From Ruegeria sp. AD91A (GTDB lineage: Bacteria > Pseudomonadota > Alphaproteobacteria > Rhodobacterales > Rhodobacteraceae), in assembly GCF_003443535.1 (NCBI RefSeq), contig NZ_CP031946.1, forward strand, positions 248,001 to 312,000: a stretch of DNA of 64,000 nt. Direction: 5' to 3'. Position 1 is the stretch's first letter. Every line of letters begins with the position of its first letter. Below the pieces are notes generated by a model. The model was given only the letters and a program-made list of their open reading frames with translations, was not told where the DNA came from and did no database searches. The position numbers and the translations under genes are program-made. Positions 8,956 through 18,241 of this stretch are shown here, piece after piece.

Positions 8956-9555
8956 ATGCCTACATCCGTGATCGCCGGTTTTGCGCTGGGTTTCAGTCTG
9001 ATCCTCGCCATCGGGGCGCAGAACGCCTTTATTCTGAGGCAGGGCTTGCGGCGCGAGCACGTTTTTATTCTGTGCCTGACTTGTGCAGTGTCTGATGCCA
9101 TTCTGATCGGAGCGGGCGTGGCAGGTTTTGGCACTCTGGCACAGGCTGCACCCTGGTTTGAGGCTGTGATGCGATACGGAGGGGCGGCATTTCTGATTTG
9201 GTACGGCGCGCGCAGCCTCCGGTCGTCCTGGCTGGGTGGTTCGGTGATGGGAATCGGCAATGGTGAGCGAACCAGCCTCAAGGCTGCGCTGCTGACGGTA
9301 TTCGCGTTCACCTGGCTGAATCCGCATGTGTATCTGGATACGGTCGTGCTCATCGGCTCGATCTCGGCCCAATATGACGACCGGCTGGGTTTCGCCCTTG
9401 GCGCGATGACATCCAGCTTCGTGTTCTTCTTTTCGCTTGGTTACGGCGCGGGTATTCTGTCCCCGGTTTTTGCGCGTCCCCGGGCGTGGCAGGTTCTGGA
9501 CGCCGGGATCGGCGTGGTCATGTTGGGTATCGCCCTGAAACTTGTTATCATGTGA
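8956..9555 (+). CDS. lysE: LysE/ArgO family basic amino acid exporter
   Basis: A 199-residue inner-membrane protein with about six hydrophobic segments. GAQNAFILRQGLRREH near residues 22-37 and the TWLNPHVYLDT segment are diagnostic of the LysE/ArgO exporters, which excrete excess lysine or arginine. ATG at 8956 was chosen because GCAGGAG stands six bases before it; an upstream in-frame start (8902) would add 18 polar residues. It is transcribed away from its likely activator gene. Confidence 0.9.
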   Translation: MPTSVIAGFALGFSLILAIGAQNAFILRQGLRREHVFILCLTCAVSDAILIGAGVAGFGTLAQAAPWFEAVMRYGGAAFLIWYGARSLRSSWLGGSVMGIGNGERTSLKAALLTVFAFTWLNPHVYLDTVVLIGSISAQYDDRLGFALGAMTSSFVFFFSLGYGAGILSPVFARPRAWQVLDAGIGVVMLGIALKLVIM

Positions 9556-9595
9556 AGGGTTGTTCCCGGTTGGATTTCGGTGTTCAACCTAAACC

Positions 9596-10504
9596 ATGTC
9601 AACACTCGCCGTATCGTCTCGCCCGCTTGCCGGAATGTTCTGGATGTTTGCCGCCGGCTTGTCCTTTGTTGTGATGACCGCGCTGGTGAAGTCGCTGGGA
9701 ACATCGATGAATTCCATCCAGGCCGCCTTCCTGCGGTATGTGCTGGGTTTGGTGTTTCTTTTGCCAGCCATGCGGTCGATCATGGCGACACATCTGACAC
9801 CCCGCCTGTTGACGCTGTTCGGTCTGCGAGGGGTCGTGCATGCGGTTGCGGTCATGCTCTGGTTCTTTGCCATGACACAGATACCATTGGCCGAAGTCAC
9901 CGCTATGAATTACATGACGCCGGTTTACGTCACCCTGGGGGCAGCCCTGTTTCTGGGCGAAAAGCTGGCCTTTCGCCGGATTGCGGCAATTCTGGTCGCT
10001 CTGGTTGGCGTTCTGATCATTCTGCGACCAGGGTTTCGCGAAGTGTCACCGGGTCATCTGGCCATGCTGGGAACGGCCCTGACGCTGGGGGGGTCGTATT
10101 TGTTGGCCAAGATTCTGGTGCGTGATGTGCCGCCATCCGTCGTCGTGGCGCATCTGTCGATCTGGGTGACCGTTGCCCTGATACCTTTTGCGATTGCCGT
10201 TTGGACGCAGCCAAGCCTGCGGGATCTCGGGGTTCTTTTTCTGGTGGCCAGCTTTGCGACAGCTGGGCACTATTTCATGACCTTGGCGCTTCAGGCGGCA
10301 CCGGTGGCCGTTACACAGCCAGTAACGTTTCTTCAGCTGATATGGGCCACGATCTTGGGCGCTGCAGTGTTCCATGAAAGCGTTGACGTGTGGGTTGTCG
10401 CGGGCGGCACACTGATCCTTGCCGCCGTAAGCTTTATCTCATGGCGCGAATTCGTGCTGAACCGCAGGGACTTGACGCCTCCGAGTATTGCGCCGAAGCT
10501 GTAA
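9596..10504 (+). CDS. EamA (DMT superfamily) transporter, RhaT/YedA-like
   Basis: A 302-residue protein with ten predicted helices arranged as two EamA repeats (about 8-138 and 150-285). The first repeat ends with the conserved EVTAMNYMTPVYVTLGAALFLGEKL segment, the second with a matching AVTQPVTFLQLIWATILG. Members of the drug/metabolite superfamily export amino acids and metabolites. It starts 40 bp after lysE and may be co-transcribed with it, which would fit amino acid export, but this is inference. Confidence 0.85.
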   Translation: MSTLAVSSRPLAGMFWMFAAGLSFVVMTALVKSLGTSMNSIQAAFLRYVLGLVFLLPAMRSIMATHLTPRLLTLFGLRGVVHAVAVMLWFFAMTQIPLAEVTAMNYMTPVYVTLGAALFLGEKLAFRRIAAILVALVGVLIILRPGFREVSPGHLAMLGTALTLGGSYLLAKILVRDVPPSVVVAHLSIWVTVALIPFAIAVWTQPSLRDLGVLFLVASFATAGHYFMTLALQAAPVAVTQPVTFLQLIWATILGAAVFHESVDVWVVAGGTLILAAVSFISWREFVLNRRDLTPPSIAPKL

Positions 10505-10530
10505 CGACACTGCTCCCCGATTTTTCATTA

Positions 10531-10544
10531 ATTGACGAGTCAAT
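10531..10544 (+). promoter_or_regulatory. Probable BetI operator overlapping the betI promoter
   Basis: ATTGACGAGTCAAT is a perfect six-base inverted repeat around GA. TTGACG inside it can serve as a -35 box, with TAGCTT at 10555-10560 as -10 (17-bp spacing), so a bound dimer would block the promoter. It lies 48 bp before the betI ATG. A near-identical site is found in front of the choline-type ABC transporter (44003-44019). Assignment to BetI is inference from position and the shared motif. Confidence 0.7.
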
Positions 10545-10591
10545 AAAAACCCCCTAGCTTGGTCCCGTGACGCCTGCTCAAGGGGAGAACG

Positions 10592-11164
10592 ATGCCAAAA
10601 GTCGGAATGGAGCCAATCCGCCGGGATGCGATTGTTCGTGCGACAATCGCTGAATTGGGCGTGAAGAAATCCCTTGATGTAACAGTCAGTCAGATTGCCA
10701 AGCGTGCGGGCATGTCCAGCGCTCTGGCGCACCACTACTTCGGCGGCAAGGATCAGATCTTTCTGGCTGCAATGCGGCAGATCCTGTCAGACTTCGGCAA
10801 AGAGGCGCGGGGCGAACTGAAAGCAGCCGCGCCGGACGACAGGGCTCAGGCAATTGTCAGGGCGTGTTTTGCGCCCTCTTGTTTCACACCCGATGTGATT
10901 GCGGCCTGGATGACCTTCTACGTGCTGGCTCAGACCAATGATGACGCCCTGCGCCTGTGGCAGATCTATCAGGCTCGGATCAAATCCAACCTGACTGACG
11001 CCCTGCGGCACAAGTTGGCCGACCCTCAGGAGGCGGCCGAGAACATGGTTGCCTTGATTGACGGTCTGTACATCCGCGCCGCACTCAGCGCCCCTGAAGA
11101 ACCGCAACTGGCCGTGAACCACGCGATGCGTGTGCTCAACACTCTGCTCGAGGCTGAAAAATGA
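10592..11164 (+). CDS. betI: TetR-type transcriptional repressor BetI
   Basis: A 190-residue TetR-family protein. The helix-turn-helix at about residues 27-48 (VSQIAKRAGMSSALAHHYFGGKDQIF) and the conserved PDVIAAWMTFY segment near residue 105 match BetI, the choline-sensing repressor of glycine betaine synthesis genes. Length equals the family norm. Its stop codon overlaps the betC start (ATGA), so the repressor and the pathway genes are one operon; the palindrome at 10531-10544 suggests autoregulation. Confidence 0.92.
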   Translation: MPKVGMEPIRRDAIVRATIAELGVKKSLDVTVSQIAKRAGMSSALAHHYFGGKDQIFLAAMRQILSDFGKEARGELKAAAPDDRAQAIVRACFAPSCFTPDVIAAWMTFYVLAQTNDDALRLWQIYQARIKSNLTDALRHKLADPQEAAENMVALIDGLYIRAALSAPEEPQLAVNHAMRVLNTLLEAEK

Positions 11165-12669
11165 CAAAACCGAACATTCTGATCCTGATGGTGGATCAGC
11201 TCAACGGGACTCTCTTTCCAGACGGTCCCGCTGACTGGCTTCACGCTCCGAACCTGAAGAAACTGGCGGAACGGTCAACCCGGTTTGCCAATGCTTACAC
11301 GGCGTCGCCCTTATGCGCGCCAGGGCGGGCCAGCTTCATGTCCGGTCAATTGCCGTCGCGCACCGGCGTCTATGACAACGCAGCCGAGTTTCGCAGCGAT
11401 ATCCCCACATACGCACATCACTTGCGTCGGGCCGGGTATTACACCTGTTTGTCCGGAAAGATGCATTTCGTAGGACCTGACCAGATGCACGGGTTCGAAG
11501 ATCGCCTGACCACAGACATTTACCCGGCCGACTTCGGGTGGACCCCGGACTACCGCAAGCCGGGGGAACGGATCGACTGGTGGTATCACAACATGGGGTC
11601 CGTCACCGGCGCTGGCATTGCCGAGATTTCAAACCAGATGGAATATGACGACGAGGTCGCCCACAATGCCAAAGCCAAGCTTTATGATCTGGCACGCGGC
11701 AAGGATGACCGCCCATGGTGCGTGACCGTCAGCTTCACGCATCCGCATGACCCATACGTAGCCCGTCGCAAGTACTGGGATCTGTATGAGGATTGCGAGC
11801 ATCTTCTGCCCAAGGTTTCTGACATCGGCTATGACAATCAGGACCCGCACGCTCAGCGGATTTTTGATGCCAATGACTGGCGCAGTTTCGACATCACCGA
11901 AGATGATATCCGCAAGTCCCGCCGCGCCTATTTCGCCAATATCACTTATATGGACGACAAGATCGGGGAAATCCTCGAAGTGCTGGAAACGACCCGGCAA
12001 GAGGCGATCATCCTGTTCGTTTCGGATCACGGAGATATGCTGGGCGAACGGGGCTTGTGGTTCAAGATGAACTTCTATGAAGGCTCGGCGCGGGTGCCGC
12101 TGATGATCGCATCGCCTGATCTGCCAGCAGGTCGGATCGATACTCCGGTATCAACAATCGACGTGACACCGACCCTGGGGGCCCTGGCAGGTGTAGACAT
12201 GGCCGAGATCGCCCCCTGGACCGACGGCGAAAACCTCGTGCCACTGGCGCAAGGCGTAGAACGAACCGCGCCAGTCGCCATGGAATACGCGGCCGAGGCA
12301 TCCTACGCGCCGCTGGTCTCGATGCGATATGGCAAGTGGAAGTACAACCGCTGTGCATTGGACCCAGATCAGTTGTTTGATCTTGAAGCCGACCCGCACG
12401 AGCTGAACAATCTGGCAGGCAGTCCCGAACACGCAGGCACGCTGCAAACTCTGCGTGCCAAATCCGAGGCCCGTTGGGATCTGGATCGCTTCGACGCCGA
12501 TGTCCGCGCCAGCCAGGCGCGGCGCTGGGTTGTGTACGAAGCGCTGAGGCAGGGCGGATACTATCCGTGGGATTATCAACCGCTGCAAAGGGCGTCGGAA
12601 CGCTACATGCGCAATCACATGGATCTCAACACCGTAGAGGAAAGCGCCCGGTTCCCGCGCGGCGAATAA
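11161..12669 (+). CDS. betC: Choline-sulfatase
   Basis: A 502-residue sulfatase that hydrolyses choline-O-sulfate to choline and sulfate. The sulfatase signature CAPGR, at about residue 54, contains the cysteine converted to formylglycine; metal-site residues are visible in MVDQLN near the N-terminus and SDHGDMLGE around residue 285. The C-terminal [13 protein letters not shown] fits the choline-sulfatase C-terminal domain. It overlaps betI by four bases and is followed 67 bp later by betA, forming a sulfated-choline-to-betaine-aldehyde route. Confidence 0.93.
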   Translation: MTKPNILILMVDQLNGTLFPDGPADWLHAPNLKKLAERSTRFANAYTASPLCAPGRASFMSGQLPSRTGVYDNAAEFRSDIPTYAHHLRRAGYYTCLSGKMHFVGPDQMHGFEDRLTTDIYPADFGWTPDYRKPGERIDWWYHNMGSVTGAGIAEISNQMEYDDEVAHNAKAKLYDLARGKDDRPWCVTVSFTHPHDPYVARRKYWDLYEDCEHLLPKVSDIGYDNQDPHAQRIFDANDWRSFDITEDDIRKSRRAYFANITYMDDKIGEILEVLETTRQEAIILFVSDHGDMLGERGLWFKMNFYEGSARVPLMIASPDLPAGRIDTPVSTIDVTPTLGALAGVDMAEIAPWTDGENLVPLAQGVERTAPVAMEYAAEASYAPLVSMRYGKWKYNRCALDPDQLFDLEADPHELNNLAGSPEHAGTLQTLRAKSEARWDLDRFDADVRASQARRWVVYEALRQGGYYPWDYQPLQRASERYMRNHMDLNTVEESARFPRGE

Positions 12670-12736
12670 CCTCTTCATATATTTGAAAATACTCCCGTCG
12701 AACACATCACGTCTCGGCGGGTCAGGAGTTGTGGAA

Positions 12737-14395
12737 ATGGAAGCAGATTTTGTCATCGTCGGCGCAGGGTCCGCAGGCTGCGCAATGGCATATCGTCTGA
12801 GCGAGGCCGGGGCCTCGGTTCTGGTGATCGAACACGGCGGCACCGATATGGGGCCGTTCATTCAGATGCCGGCTGCACTGAGCTATCCGATGAACATGTC
12901 GCGCTATGACTGGGGCTATCAATCCGAGCCCGAGCCACACCTGAACAATCGCCGCCTGGCCTGTCCGCGCGGCAAGGTGATCGGGGGGTCATCCTCGATC
13001 AATGGCATGGTCTATGTTCGCGGTCACGCACTCGACTTCGATACCTGGGCCGGGATGGGGGCTGACGGTTGGTCTTTTGCGGATGTATTGCCCTATTACA
13101 AACGGATGGAGACCTGGCATGACGGGGGTCATGGCGGCGATCCGGTATGGCGCGGCACCGACGGCCCACTGCATGTGTCGCGCGGCCCGCGCGAGAACCC
13201 GCTGTTTCAGGCCTTTGTGGACGCAGGCCAGCAGGCCGGATACGAGGTCACCGGCGACTATAACGGTGAAAAGCAGGAAGGCTTCGGCCCGATGGAGCAG
13301 ACTGTCTGGAAAGGACGGCGCTGGTCTGCGGCAAATGCCTATCTGAAGCCCGCGCTCAAGCGCGACAATTGCGATATCGTGCGCGGCCTGGCATCTCGGA
13401 TTGTCATGGAAAACGGTCGCGCCATTGGCGTCGAATTGATCCGTGGCGGTAAGAAAGAAGTCATCAAAGCCCGGCGCGAAGTTGTTCTGGCGGCGTCCTC
13501 GATCAATTCGCCCAAGCTGCTGATGTTGTCGGGCATTGGCCCTGCGGCGCATCTGGCCGAGCATGGGATCGATATTGTCGCGGATCGCCCGGGCGTTGGT
13601 GCCAACCTGCAGGACCATCTGGAACTGTATATTCAACAGGCGTCGCTGCAACCGATCACGCTCTACAAGCACTGGAACCTGATCAGCAAGGGCCTGATCG
13701 GGGCGCAATGGCTGTTTACCAAGACCGGTTTGGGCGCATCGAACCAGTTCGAAAGTGCGGCCTTCATCCGGTCGAAACCGGGTGTGGAATACCCTGATAT
13801 TCAGTACCACTTCCTGCCCATTGCGGTCCGATACGACGGGCAGGCAGCGGCCGAGGGACACGGGTTCCAGGCGCATGTTGGCCCGATGCGGTCGCCGTCA
13901 CGCGGGGCGGTCACCTTGCGGTCTGCCCAAGCCGCAGACGCGCCGGTGATCAAGTTCAACTACATGAGCCATGAAGAGGATTGGGAAGACTTCCGCACCT
14001 GCATCCGGTTGACACGCGAAATCTTTGGGCAAGACGCCTTCAAACCCTATGCAGGCAAAGAGATTCAGCCGGGGGCCGCTGTCCAATCGGACGAAGAACT
14101 GAACGCCTTTATCGCGGAACATGCGGAAAGCGCGTATCACCCCTGCGGCACCTGCCGGATGGGGCGCGCGGATGACAAGAACGCGGTGGTCGATCCCGAA
14201 GGTCGTGTGATTGGTGTGGATGGGCTGCGCGTTGCGGACAGTTCGATCTTTCCACAGATCACCAATGGCAACCTGAATGCGCCGTCGATCATGGTGGGCG
14301 AAAAGGTGTCGGATTCGCTTTTGGGCAAAGATCCGTTGCCCAAAGCCAACGACCGCCCGTGGATCCATCCCGGCTGGGCAACGGCGCAACGTTAA
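12737..14395 (+). CDS. betA: Choline dehydrogenase (GMC oxidoreductase)
   Basis: A 552-residue FAD enzyme of the glucose-methanol-choline family that oxidises choline to betaine aldehyde, membrane-associated in known cases. The N-terminal [20 protein letters not shown] binds [17 protein letters not shown] near residue 85 is the GMC signature; [12 protein letters not shown] at about 458-469 carries the catalytic histidine and [14 protein letters not shown] closes the active site. ATG at 12737 is preceded by AGGAG with eight bases spacing; an earlier in-frame ATG (12683) adds a non-conserved tail. No betB follows. Confidence 0.93.
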   Translation: MEADFVIVGAGSAGCAMAYRLSEAGASVLVIEHGGTDMGPFIQMPAALSYPMNMSRYDWGYQSEPEPHLNNRRLACPRGKVIGGSSSINGMVYVRGHALDFDTWAGMGADGWSFADVLPYYKRMETWHDGGHGGDPVWRGTDGPLHVSRGPRENPLFQAFVDAGQQAGYEVTGDYNGEKQEGFGPMEQTVWKGRRWSAANAYLKPALKRDNCDIVRGLASRIVMENGRAIGVELIRGGKKEVIKARREVVLAASSINSPKLLMLSGIGPAAHLAEHGIDIVADRPGVGANLQDHLELYIQQASLQPITLYKHWNLISKGLIGAQWLFTKTGLGASNQFESAAFIRSKPGVEYPDIQYHFLPIAVRYDGQAAAEGHGFQAHVGPMRSPSRGAVTLRSAQAADAPVIKFNYMSHEEDWEDFRTCIRLTREIFGQDAFKPYAGKEIQPGAAVQSDEELNAFIAEHAESAYHPCGTCRMGRADDKNAVVDPEGRVIGVDGLRVADSSIFPQITNGNLNAPSIMVGEKVSDSLLGKDPLPKANDRPWIHPGWATAQR

Positions 14396-14450
14396 CCTTT
14401 CCAAACGGCCCCCGGTTGAAGAAGCGCGAAATACCGCGCATATCGGGGGC

Positions 14451-15098
14451 ATGTTAAGGATTTGTTTAGCTTTTGTTCTTCTCGTGCCAGGTCTGACCCA
14501 CGCGGCAGAACGACTGACAGGCCGGGTTGATGTCATTGATGCGGACACCTGGGATGTCGGCGGTGTCCGGGTGCGGCTGCACGGTATCGATGCGCCCGAA
14601 CTGGAGCAGATCTGCCAGGATTCCAACGGATCAAGCTGGCCATGCGGAGCGTGGGTCACTCATATGGTTCAGGAACAATTTCAAGGACGGATGACCACAT
14701 GTGTCCCGCTGGATCGAGATCGCTACGGGCGCATCGTTGCTCGGTGCAGCGTTGAACACGAAGACGCCGCTGCCCAGATTGTAGAGCAGGGATTGGCCTT
14801 TGCGTACCGCAAATATTCGGACGCGTATGCAGGCGCCGAGCGGGTCGCGAGGATTGGAAACAGGGGATTGCACAAGACACAGATTCGGGTGCCTTGGGTG
14901 CACAGGGCACGCAAGAAGCCGAAATCCTCTGAAACATGCCTTATCAAGGGAAATGTTTCGTCAAAGGGCGAAAAGATCTTTCACGCACCGGGCCAGAGGT
15001 ACTATGCCAAGACCCGGATCAGTGCAGCCAAGGGCGAGCGATGGTTCTGCTCTGCTGCCGAAGCACGCGCCGCGGGGTGGCGTGCTACGCGACGCTGA
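14451..15098 (+). CDS. Secreted thermonuclease-family (SNase) protein
   Basis: A 215-residue protein with a signal peptide (LRICLAFVLLVPGLTHA, cleavage near residue 18) and a staphylococcal-nuclease fold. Catalytic residues can be matched: arginine, aspartate and glutamate in RVRLHGIDAPELEQ, and the second arginine in DRDRYGRIVARC. A cysteine-containing C-terminal extension (about 150-215, with YYAKTRISAAKGERWFCS) resembles the excalibur-like tails often fused to such nucleases. Likely periplasmic or secreted, degrading nucleic acid. The start upstream inside betA is unlikely because it would bury the signal peptide. Confidence 0.85.
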   Translation: MLRICLAFVLLVPGLTHAAERLTGRVDVIDADTWDVGGVRVRLHGIDAPELEQICQDSNGSSWPCGAWVTHMVQEQFQGRMTTCVPLDRDRYGRIVARCSVEHEDAAAQIVEQGLAFAYRKYSDAYAGAERVARIGNRGLHKTQIRVPWVHRARKKPKSSETCLIKGNVSSKGEKIFHAPGQRYYAKTRISAAKGERWFCSAAEARAAGWRATRR

Positions 15099-15122
15099 AT
15101 TCTGCAAGAATCCTGTATGAAA

Positions 15123-15136
15123 TTGATCCGCGTCAA
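15123..15136 (+). promoter_or_regulatory. FNR/FnrL-type box upstream of the DUF465 gene
   Basis: TTGATCCGCGTCAA fits the alphaproteobacterial FnrL/NnrR-type consensus TTGAY-N4-RTCAA at all ten fixed positions. It is centred 69 bp before the DUF465 ATG, a distance compatible with activation. Match by eye; no score calculated. Confidence 0.6.
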
Positions 15137-15198
15137 AGAAGGCGACGCGTCACGCTTCTACCACTGATATGCAACGACATATGAAGGAGCGAACAGAG

Positions 15199-15438
15199 AT
15201 GTCCCACACCCCGCATGAATTGGCCGAAGAGTTTCCGGACAAGGTTGAACTGATGAGCCAGCTCAAGCAAACGGACGCACATTTTGCCCGTCTGGCTGAT
15301 GAGTATCACGAGGTCAATCGCATTGTGCATCGGGCCGAAACCAATGTCGAACCAATGGAAGAACTGGCCGAAGTTGATTTGCGCAAGAAGCGGGCAGCTC
15401 TGAAAGATGAAATCTGGGCGCTTTTGTCCAAAGCTTAA
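15199..15438 (+). CDS. DUF465 (YdcH-like) small helical protein
   Basis: A 79-residue protein of the DUF465/YdcH family: a charged helical hairpin with ELMSQLKQTDAHFARLADEYHEVNR in the first helix and DLRKKRAALKDEIWALL in the second, likely a coiled coil in the cytoplasm. Function unknown. The ATG at 15199 follows AAGGAG; ten upstream in-frame codons are possible but not conserved in character. The FNR-type box at 15123-15136 suggests induction at low oxygen. Confidence 0.8.
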   Translation: MSHTPHELAEEFPDKVELMSQLKQTDAHFARLADEYHEVNRIVHRAETNVEPMEELAEVDLRKKRAALKDEIWALLSKA

Positions 15439-15460
15439 AAAACAGTGCCGGGGGCACTGT
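15437..15460 (-). terminator. Rho-independent terminator for pccR
   Basis: ACAGTGCC at 15442-15449 pairs perfectly with GGCACTGT at 15453-15460 around a three-base loop. On the minus strand the stem is followed by a run of six T, the intrinsic terminator layout, 53 bp after the pccR stop. The same hairpin ends the plus-strand DUF465 transcript unit but without a T run. Confidence 0.75.
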
Positions 15461-15513
15461 CCCTGTCCCGGTCTGGGTCGGGCTCCCCCGGCACACTTCT
15501 GGCCATGTCAAGA

Positions 15514-16914
15514 TCAGGTGACTTCGTAGGGCAGGGTACCGCGCGTATGGGTGTCGATGCTGAGGCGGCGTTCCAGCGGCGGGACCGAACGCTGGTGGCA
15601 GTTTTGTCGCTCGCAGATGCGGCAGGAAATGCCGATGGGCTCGTAGGCGCTGGCGTTGTTTATGTCGAGGTTGTCGGCATACACGAGCGCCGGGGCATGG
15701 CGTACCTCGCACCCCAGCGCAATTGCGTACCGTCTGACCGGCGCGCCGAATGAGCCTCCTGATTTCGACACATCCCGTGCCAGCGAGATGTAACGCACAC
15801 CATCCGGTGTTTCTGCCAGTTGCCTGAGGAAATGGCCCGGCGTTTCAAAGGCCCGATGCACGTTCCAAAGGGGACAAGCGCCACCGAACCGCGCAAATTG
15901 AAGGCGCGTGGCCGAGTGCCGTTTCGTGATCGTCCCGGCCTGATCCACGCGAACGAAAAAGAACGGGATACCTTTTGCGCCGGGGCGTTGCAGCGTCGAC
16001 AGTCGGTGTGCAACCTGCTCGATCGAGGCGCCGAACCGGTTGCTGAGCAGCTCCAGATCGTGGCGCTCTTCCTGAGCGGCGGTCAGAAACACGGAATAGG
16101 GCATCAAGGAAGCGCCCGCGAAATAATTGGCAAGGCCGATCTTTGCGATGGACCGCGCCTCTTCGCTTTGGAACTTGGCAAAATCCAGAGTCGCTTCCAG
16201 CAGTTTGTCCTGACTGATCAGTGCGACTTGCAACAGCAGCTGAAACACTTGCGTTTGCGGAGCCGAGCGCGACGAAAGGCGAAGGACCTTGCTTTCGGCG
16301 TCATATGTGCGCAAGGGGGCGATGTCAGAGAACATCACTTGAATGCCGCGCTCCGTCAGGCTGTTCAAAGCAGCTTGCCGGATATTGCCCGGCCCTTCAG
16401 CGCGGTTGGCGAACAGTTCTGCCGCCCTGTCCACGGCGTCGATATAGTTGTCGCAATAGTGAAAGAAGTCCCGTACCTCCTCCCAGGGGCTGGCCTGCAT
16501 ACGGGCGTCTTCCCGTCCCAAGGCTTCGTCCAGAGAGGCGAGACGCTCATGTGTCTGCCGGTAGGTTTTGTGCAGCTCGATAAATGCGCGGGCCAATGCC
16601 GGGGCGTTTGATGCCGTCAGGCGTAAATCGGCGAGTGGCGGTAGAATATCCGCAAAAACCGGGTCGGCCAGAGCTTCGCGCATATCCGACACCAACCGCT
16701 CGCTATCACCGGTGCTGAGCTCGGTGACATCCATGCCAAACTCTTGCGCCAGAGCCAACACAACCGTCGTCGAGATCGGCCTGTTGTTGTTCTCCATCTG
16801 GTTCAGATAGGGGAGTGAAACACCCAGTTTCGCCGCGAATTCGCGTTGTGTCAGGGCCAGTCGCGTGCGCATTTCGCGCAGTTTCGCGCCGGCATAGAGC
16901 TTTTGGGTGGCCAT
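15514..16914 (-). CDS. pccR: Short-chain fatty acyl-CoA regulator (ScfR family), PccR
   Basis: A 466-residue regulator. An XRE-type helix-turn-helix lies at about residues 8-65 (LTQREFAAKLGVSLPYLNQMENN); the middle resembles an ImmA/IrrE-like domain (RSIAKIGLANYFAGASLMPY) without its HExxH zinc motif; the C-terminus is the DUF2083-type region ending in the cysteine cluster CRICERQNCHQR. In Rhodobacter sphaeroides the homologue PccR controls pccB in propionate assimilation. The ATG at 16914 has AAAGG before it; an upstream TTG is less likely. TTTGCAAA palindromes stand at its own promoter and at pccB, 1.4 kb away. Confidence 0.9.
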   Translation of the reverse strand: MATQKLYAGAKLREMRTRLALTQREFAAKLGVSLPYLNQMENNNRPISTTVVLALAQEFGMDVTELSTGDSERLVSDMREALADPVFADILPPLADLRLTASNAPALARAFIELHKTYRQTHERLASLDEALGREDARMQASPWEEVRDFFHYCDNYIDAVDRAAELFANRAEGPGNIRQAALNSLTERGIQVMFSDIAPLRTYDAESKVLRLSSRSAPQTQVFQLLLQVALISQDKLLEATLDFAKFQSEEARSIAKIGLANYFAGASLMPYSVFLTAAQEERHDLELLSNRFGASIEQVAHRLSTLQRPGAKGIPFFFVRVDQAGTITKRHSATRLQFARFGGACPLWNVHRAFETPGHFLRQLAETPDGVRYISLARDVSKSGGSFGAPVRRYAIALGCEVRHAPALVYADNLDINNASAYEPIGISCRICERQNCHQRSVPPLERRLSIDTHTRGTLPYEVT

Positions 16915-16949
16915 GAGGTGCCTTTGCAAGTTTCCTATTTTGGAAGACT

Positions 16950-16963
16950 AACTTTGCAAAGTT
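16950..16963 (-). promoter_or_regulatory. Probable PccR operator at the pccR promoter
   Basis: AACTTTGCAAAGTT is a perfect 14-bp palindrome 36 bp upstream of the pccR ATG. A second partial copy, TTTGCAAG, is at 16923-16930. The core TTTGCAAA is the element reported for PccR-type regulators, so autoregulation is likely (inference). Confidence 0.65.
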
Positions 16964-16977
16964 TTCGGGGCAAGTCG

Positions 16978-18183
16978 TTACAGCCCCAATTGACGCTCTC
17001 GCCGAATGACGGAACCAATTGCGAAAATCGCCAGAACTGCGGATGTGAGCATCAGCCAGAGCAAGGGCATGGCGCCGGTTTCCCGGGTCAGCAGGGTGCC
17101 TGCCAATGCACTTAGCCCGGCGCCGCCACCCAGCATGATCGCTCCGCTCAACCCCGAGGCGGTTGCCGCCAGATGCGGACGAACCGACAGTGCGCCGGAA
17201 GTTGCATTGGGGATGGCCATGCCGTTTCCGACGCCTACAAAGGTCATCAAGCTGAAAAAGCTGAGTGCGGTGCCCTGACCTGTGAGAAACAAAGATGCTG
17301 AAAGCGCAACACCCAACGCGTTAAGCAAGCTGCCCCACAGCACCATTCGGTTGATGCCAATCTGCATGGAAAAACGACCGCTAAGAAAGTTGCCAACAAA
17401 GTAGCCGACTGCGGGAGCGCCGAAATAAATGCCTACCTGCGCCGCGCTTAGTCCAAACAATTCGGTTCCGATAAAGGGTGCGCCGCCGAGATAGGCAAAG
17501 AAGGTGCCTGACGAAAAGGCGCAGGACAACGAATAGCCCCAAAAACGTGGCGATGTCAGAAGCTCGGGGTATTCCTTGAATTGCTGAACCAGGGTCTTGC
17601 CGCTTTTGGCTGATGTTTCTCCGAAATCCGCGAACGTCAAGGCAAGCGTCAAAGCCCCGATGGCAAAAGGCAGCCAGAAGTTTGCTTTCCAGCCAAAGCT
17701 TTCCTCCAGAAGTCCGCCGATCGCCGGGCCGATCATCGGAACCACGGCCATTCCCATGGTTACGTAACCGATCATGGATGCGGCCTGATCCTGATCGTAC
17801 ATGTCCCGGACAGCGGCACGGCTGAGAACCATGCCTACAACGACGACCGCCTGGCACATTCTGAAGGCCAGAAAGATTTCAGCTTTGGGGGCATAGATGC
17901 ATCCCAGAGTAGCCAGCAGGAACAAACCAATCCCCCACAGCAGAACTGGCCTGCGACCAGCCTTGTCTGCAAGCGGTCCGATCAGGATTTGAAGAACTGC
18001 ATTGACCAGAAGATACAGCGCGATCGACAGCTGCATGACCTTGTAATCGGTGCCAAAATACACTGCCATATTCGGCAGGCTGGGCAGGAACAGGTTCATG
18101 CTTAGCGCGGACAAGCCCGCGAGCAATACAAGTGTCGCCAATGTGGGTGGTGTGCGGTGAACCGCGCGAGAGCTGAACTGCAT
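16978..18183 (-). CDS. Bcr/CflA-type MFS efflux transporter
   Basis: A 401-residue, twelve-helix MFS protein. The loop LIGPLADKAGRRPVLLWG after helix 2 is the MFS motif A, and the RAAVRDMYDQDQAASMIG and VPMIGPAIGGLLEE segments are characteristic of the DHA1 Bcr/CflA drug-exporter group. It reads into pccR (15 bp from its stop to the palindrome region) and is divergent from pccB, with a 183-bp gap that contains the PccR-like sites. A role in exporting short-chain acids or a toxic intermediate is possible but unproven. Confidence 0.85.
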   Translation of the reverse strand: MQFSSRAVHRTPPTLATLVLLAGLSALSMNLFLPSLPNMAVYFGTDYKVMQLSIALYLLVNAVLQILIGPLADKAGRRPVLLWGIGLFLLATLGCIYAPKAEIFLAFRMCQAVVVVGMVLSRAAVRDMYDQDQAASMIGYVTMGMAVVPMIGPAIGGLLEESFGWKANFWLPFAIGALTLALTFADFGETSAKSGKTLVQQFKEYPELLTSPRFWGYSLSCAFSSGTFFAYLGGAPFIGTELFGLSAAQVGIYFGAPAVGYFVGNFLSGRFSMQIGINRMVLWGSLLNALGVALSASLFLTGQGTALSFFSLMTFVGVGNGMAIPNATSGALSVRPHLAATASGLSGAIMLGGGAGLSALAGTLLTRETGAMPLLWLMLTSAVLAIFAIGSVIRRERQLGL

Positions 18184-18241
18184 AGTTCACATGTATAGTC
18201 ACGGAATTTTGGATTGCCAGCCATCCATCAAATCCATCGCA

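Noticed and set aside
12683..12736. Earlier in-frame ATG for betA
   Set aside because: Adds 18 residues not typical of the family, while ATG at 12737 has AGGAG at good distance and starts just before the FAD motif.
14277..14450. Longer start of the nuclease gene inside betA
   Set aside because: It would place 58 residues before a clear signal peptide and overlap betA widely.
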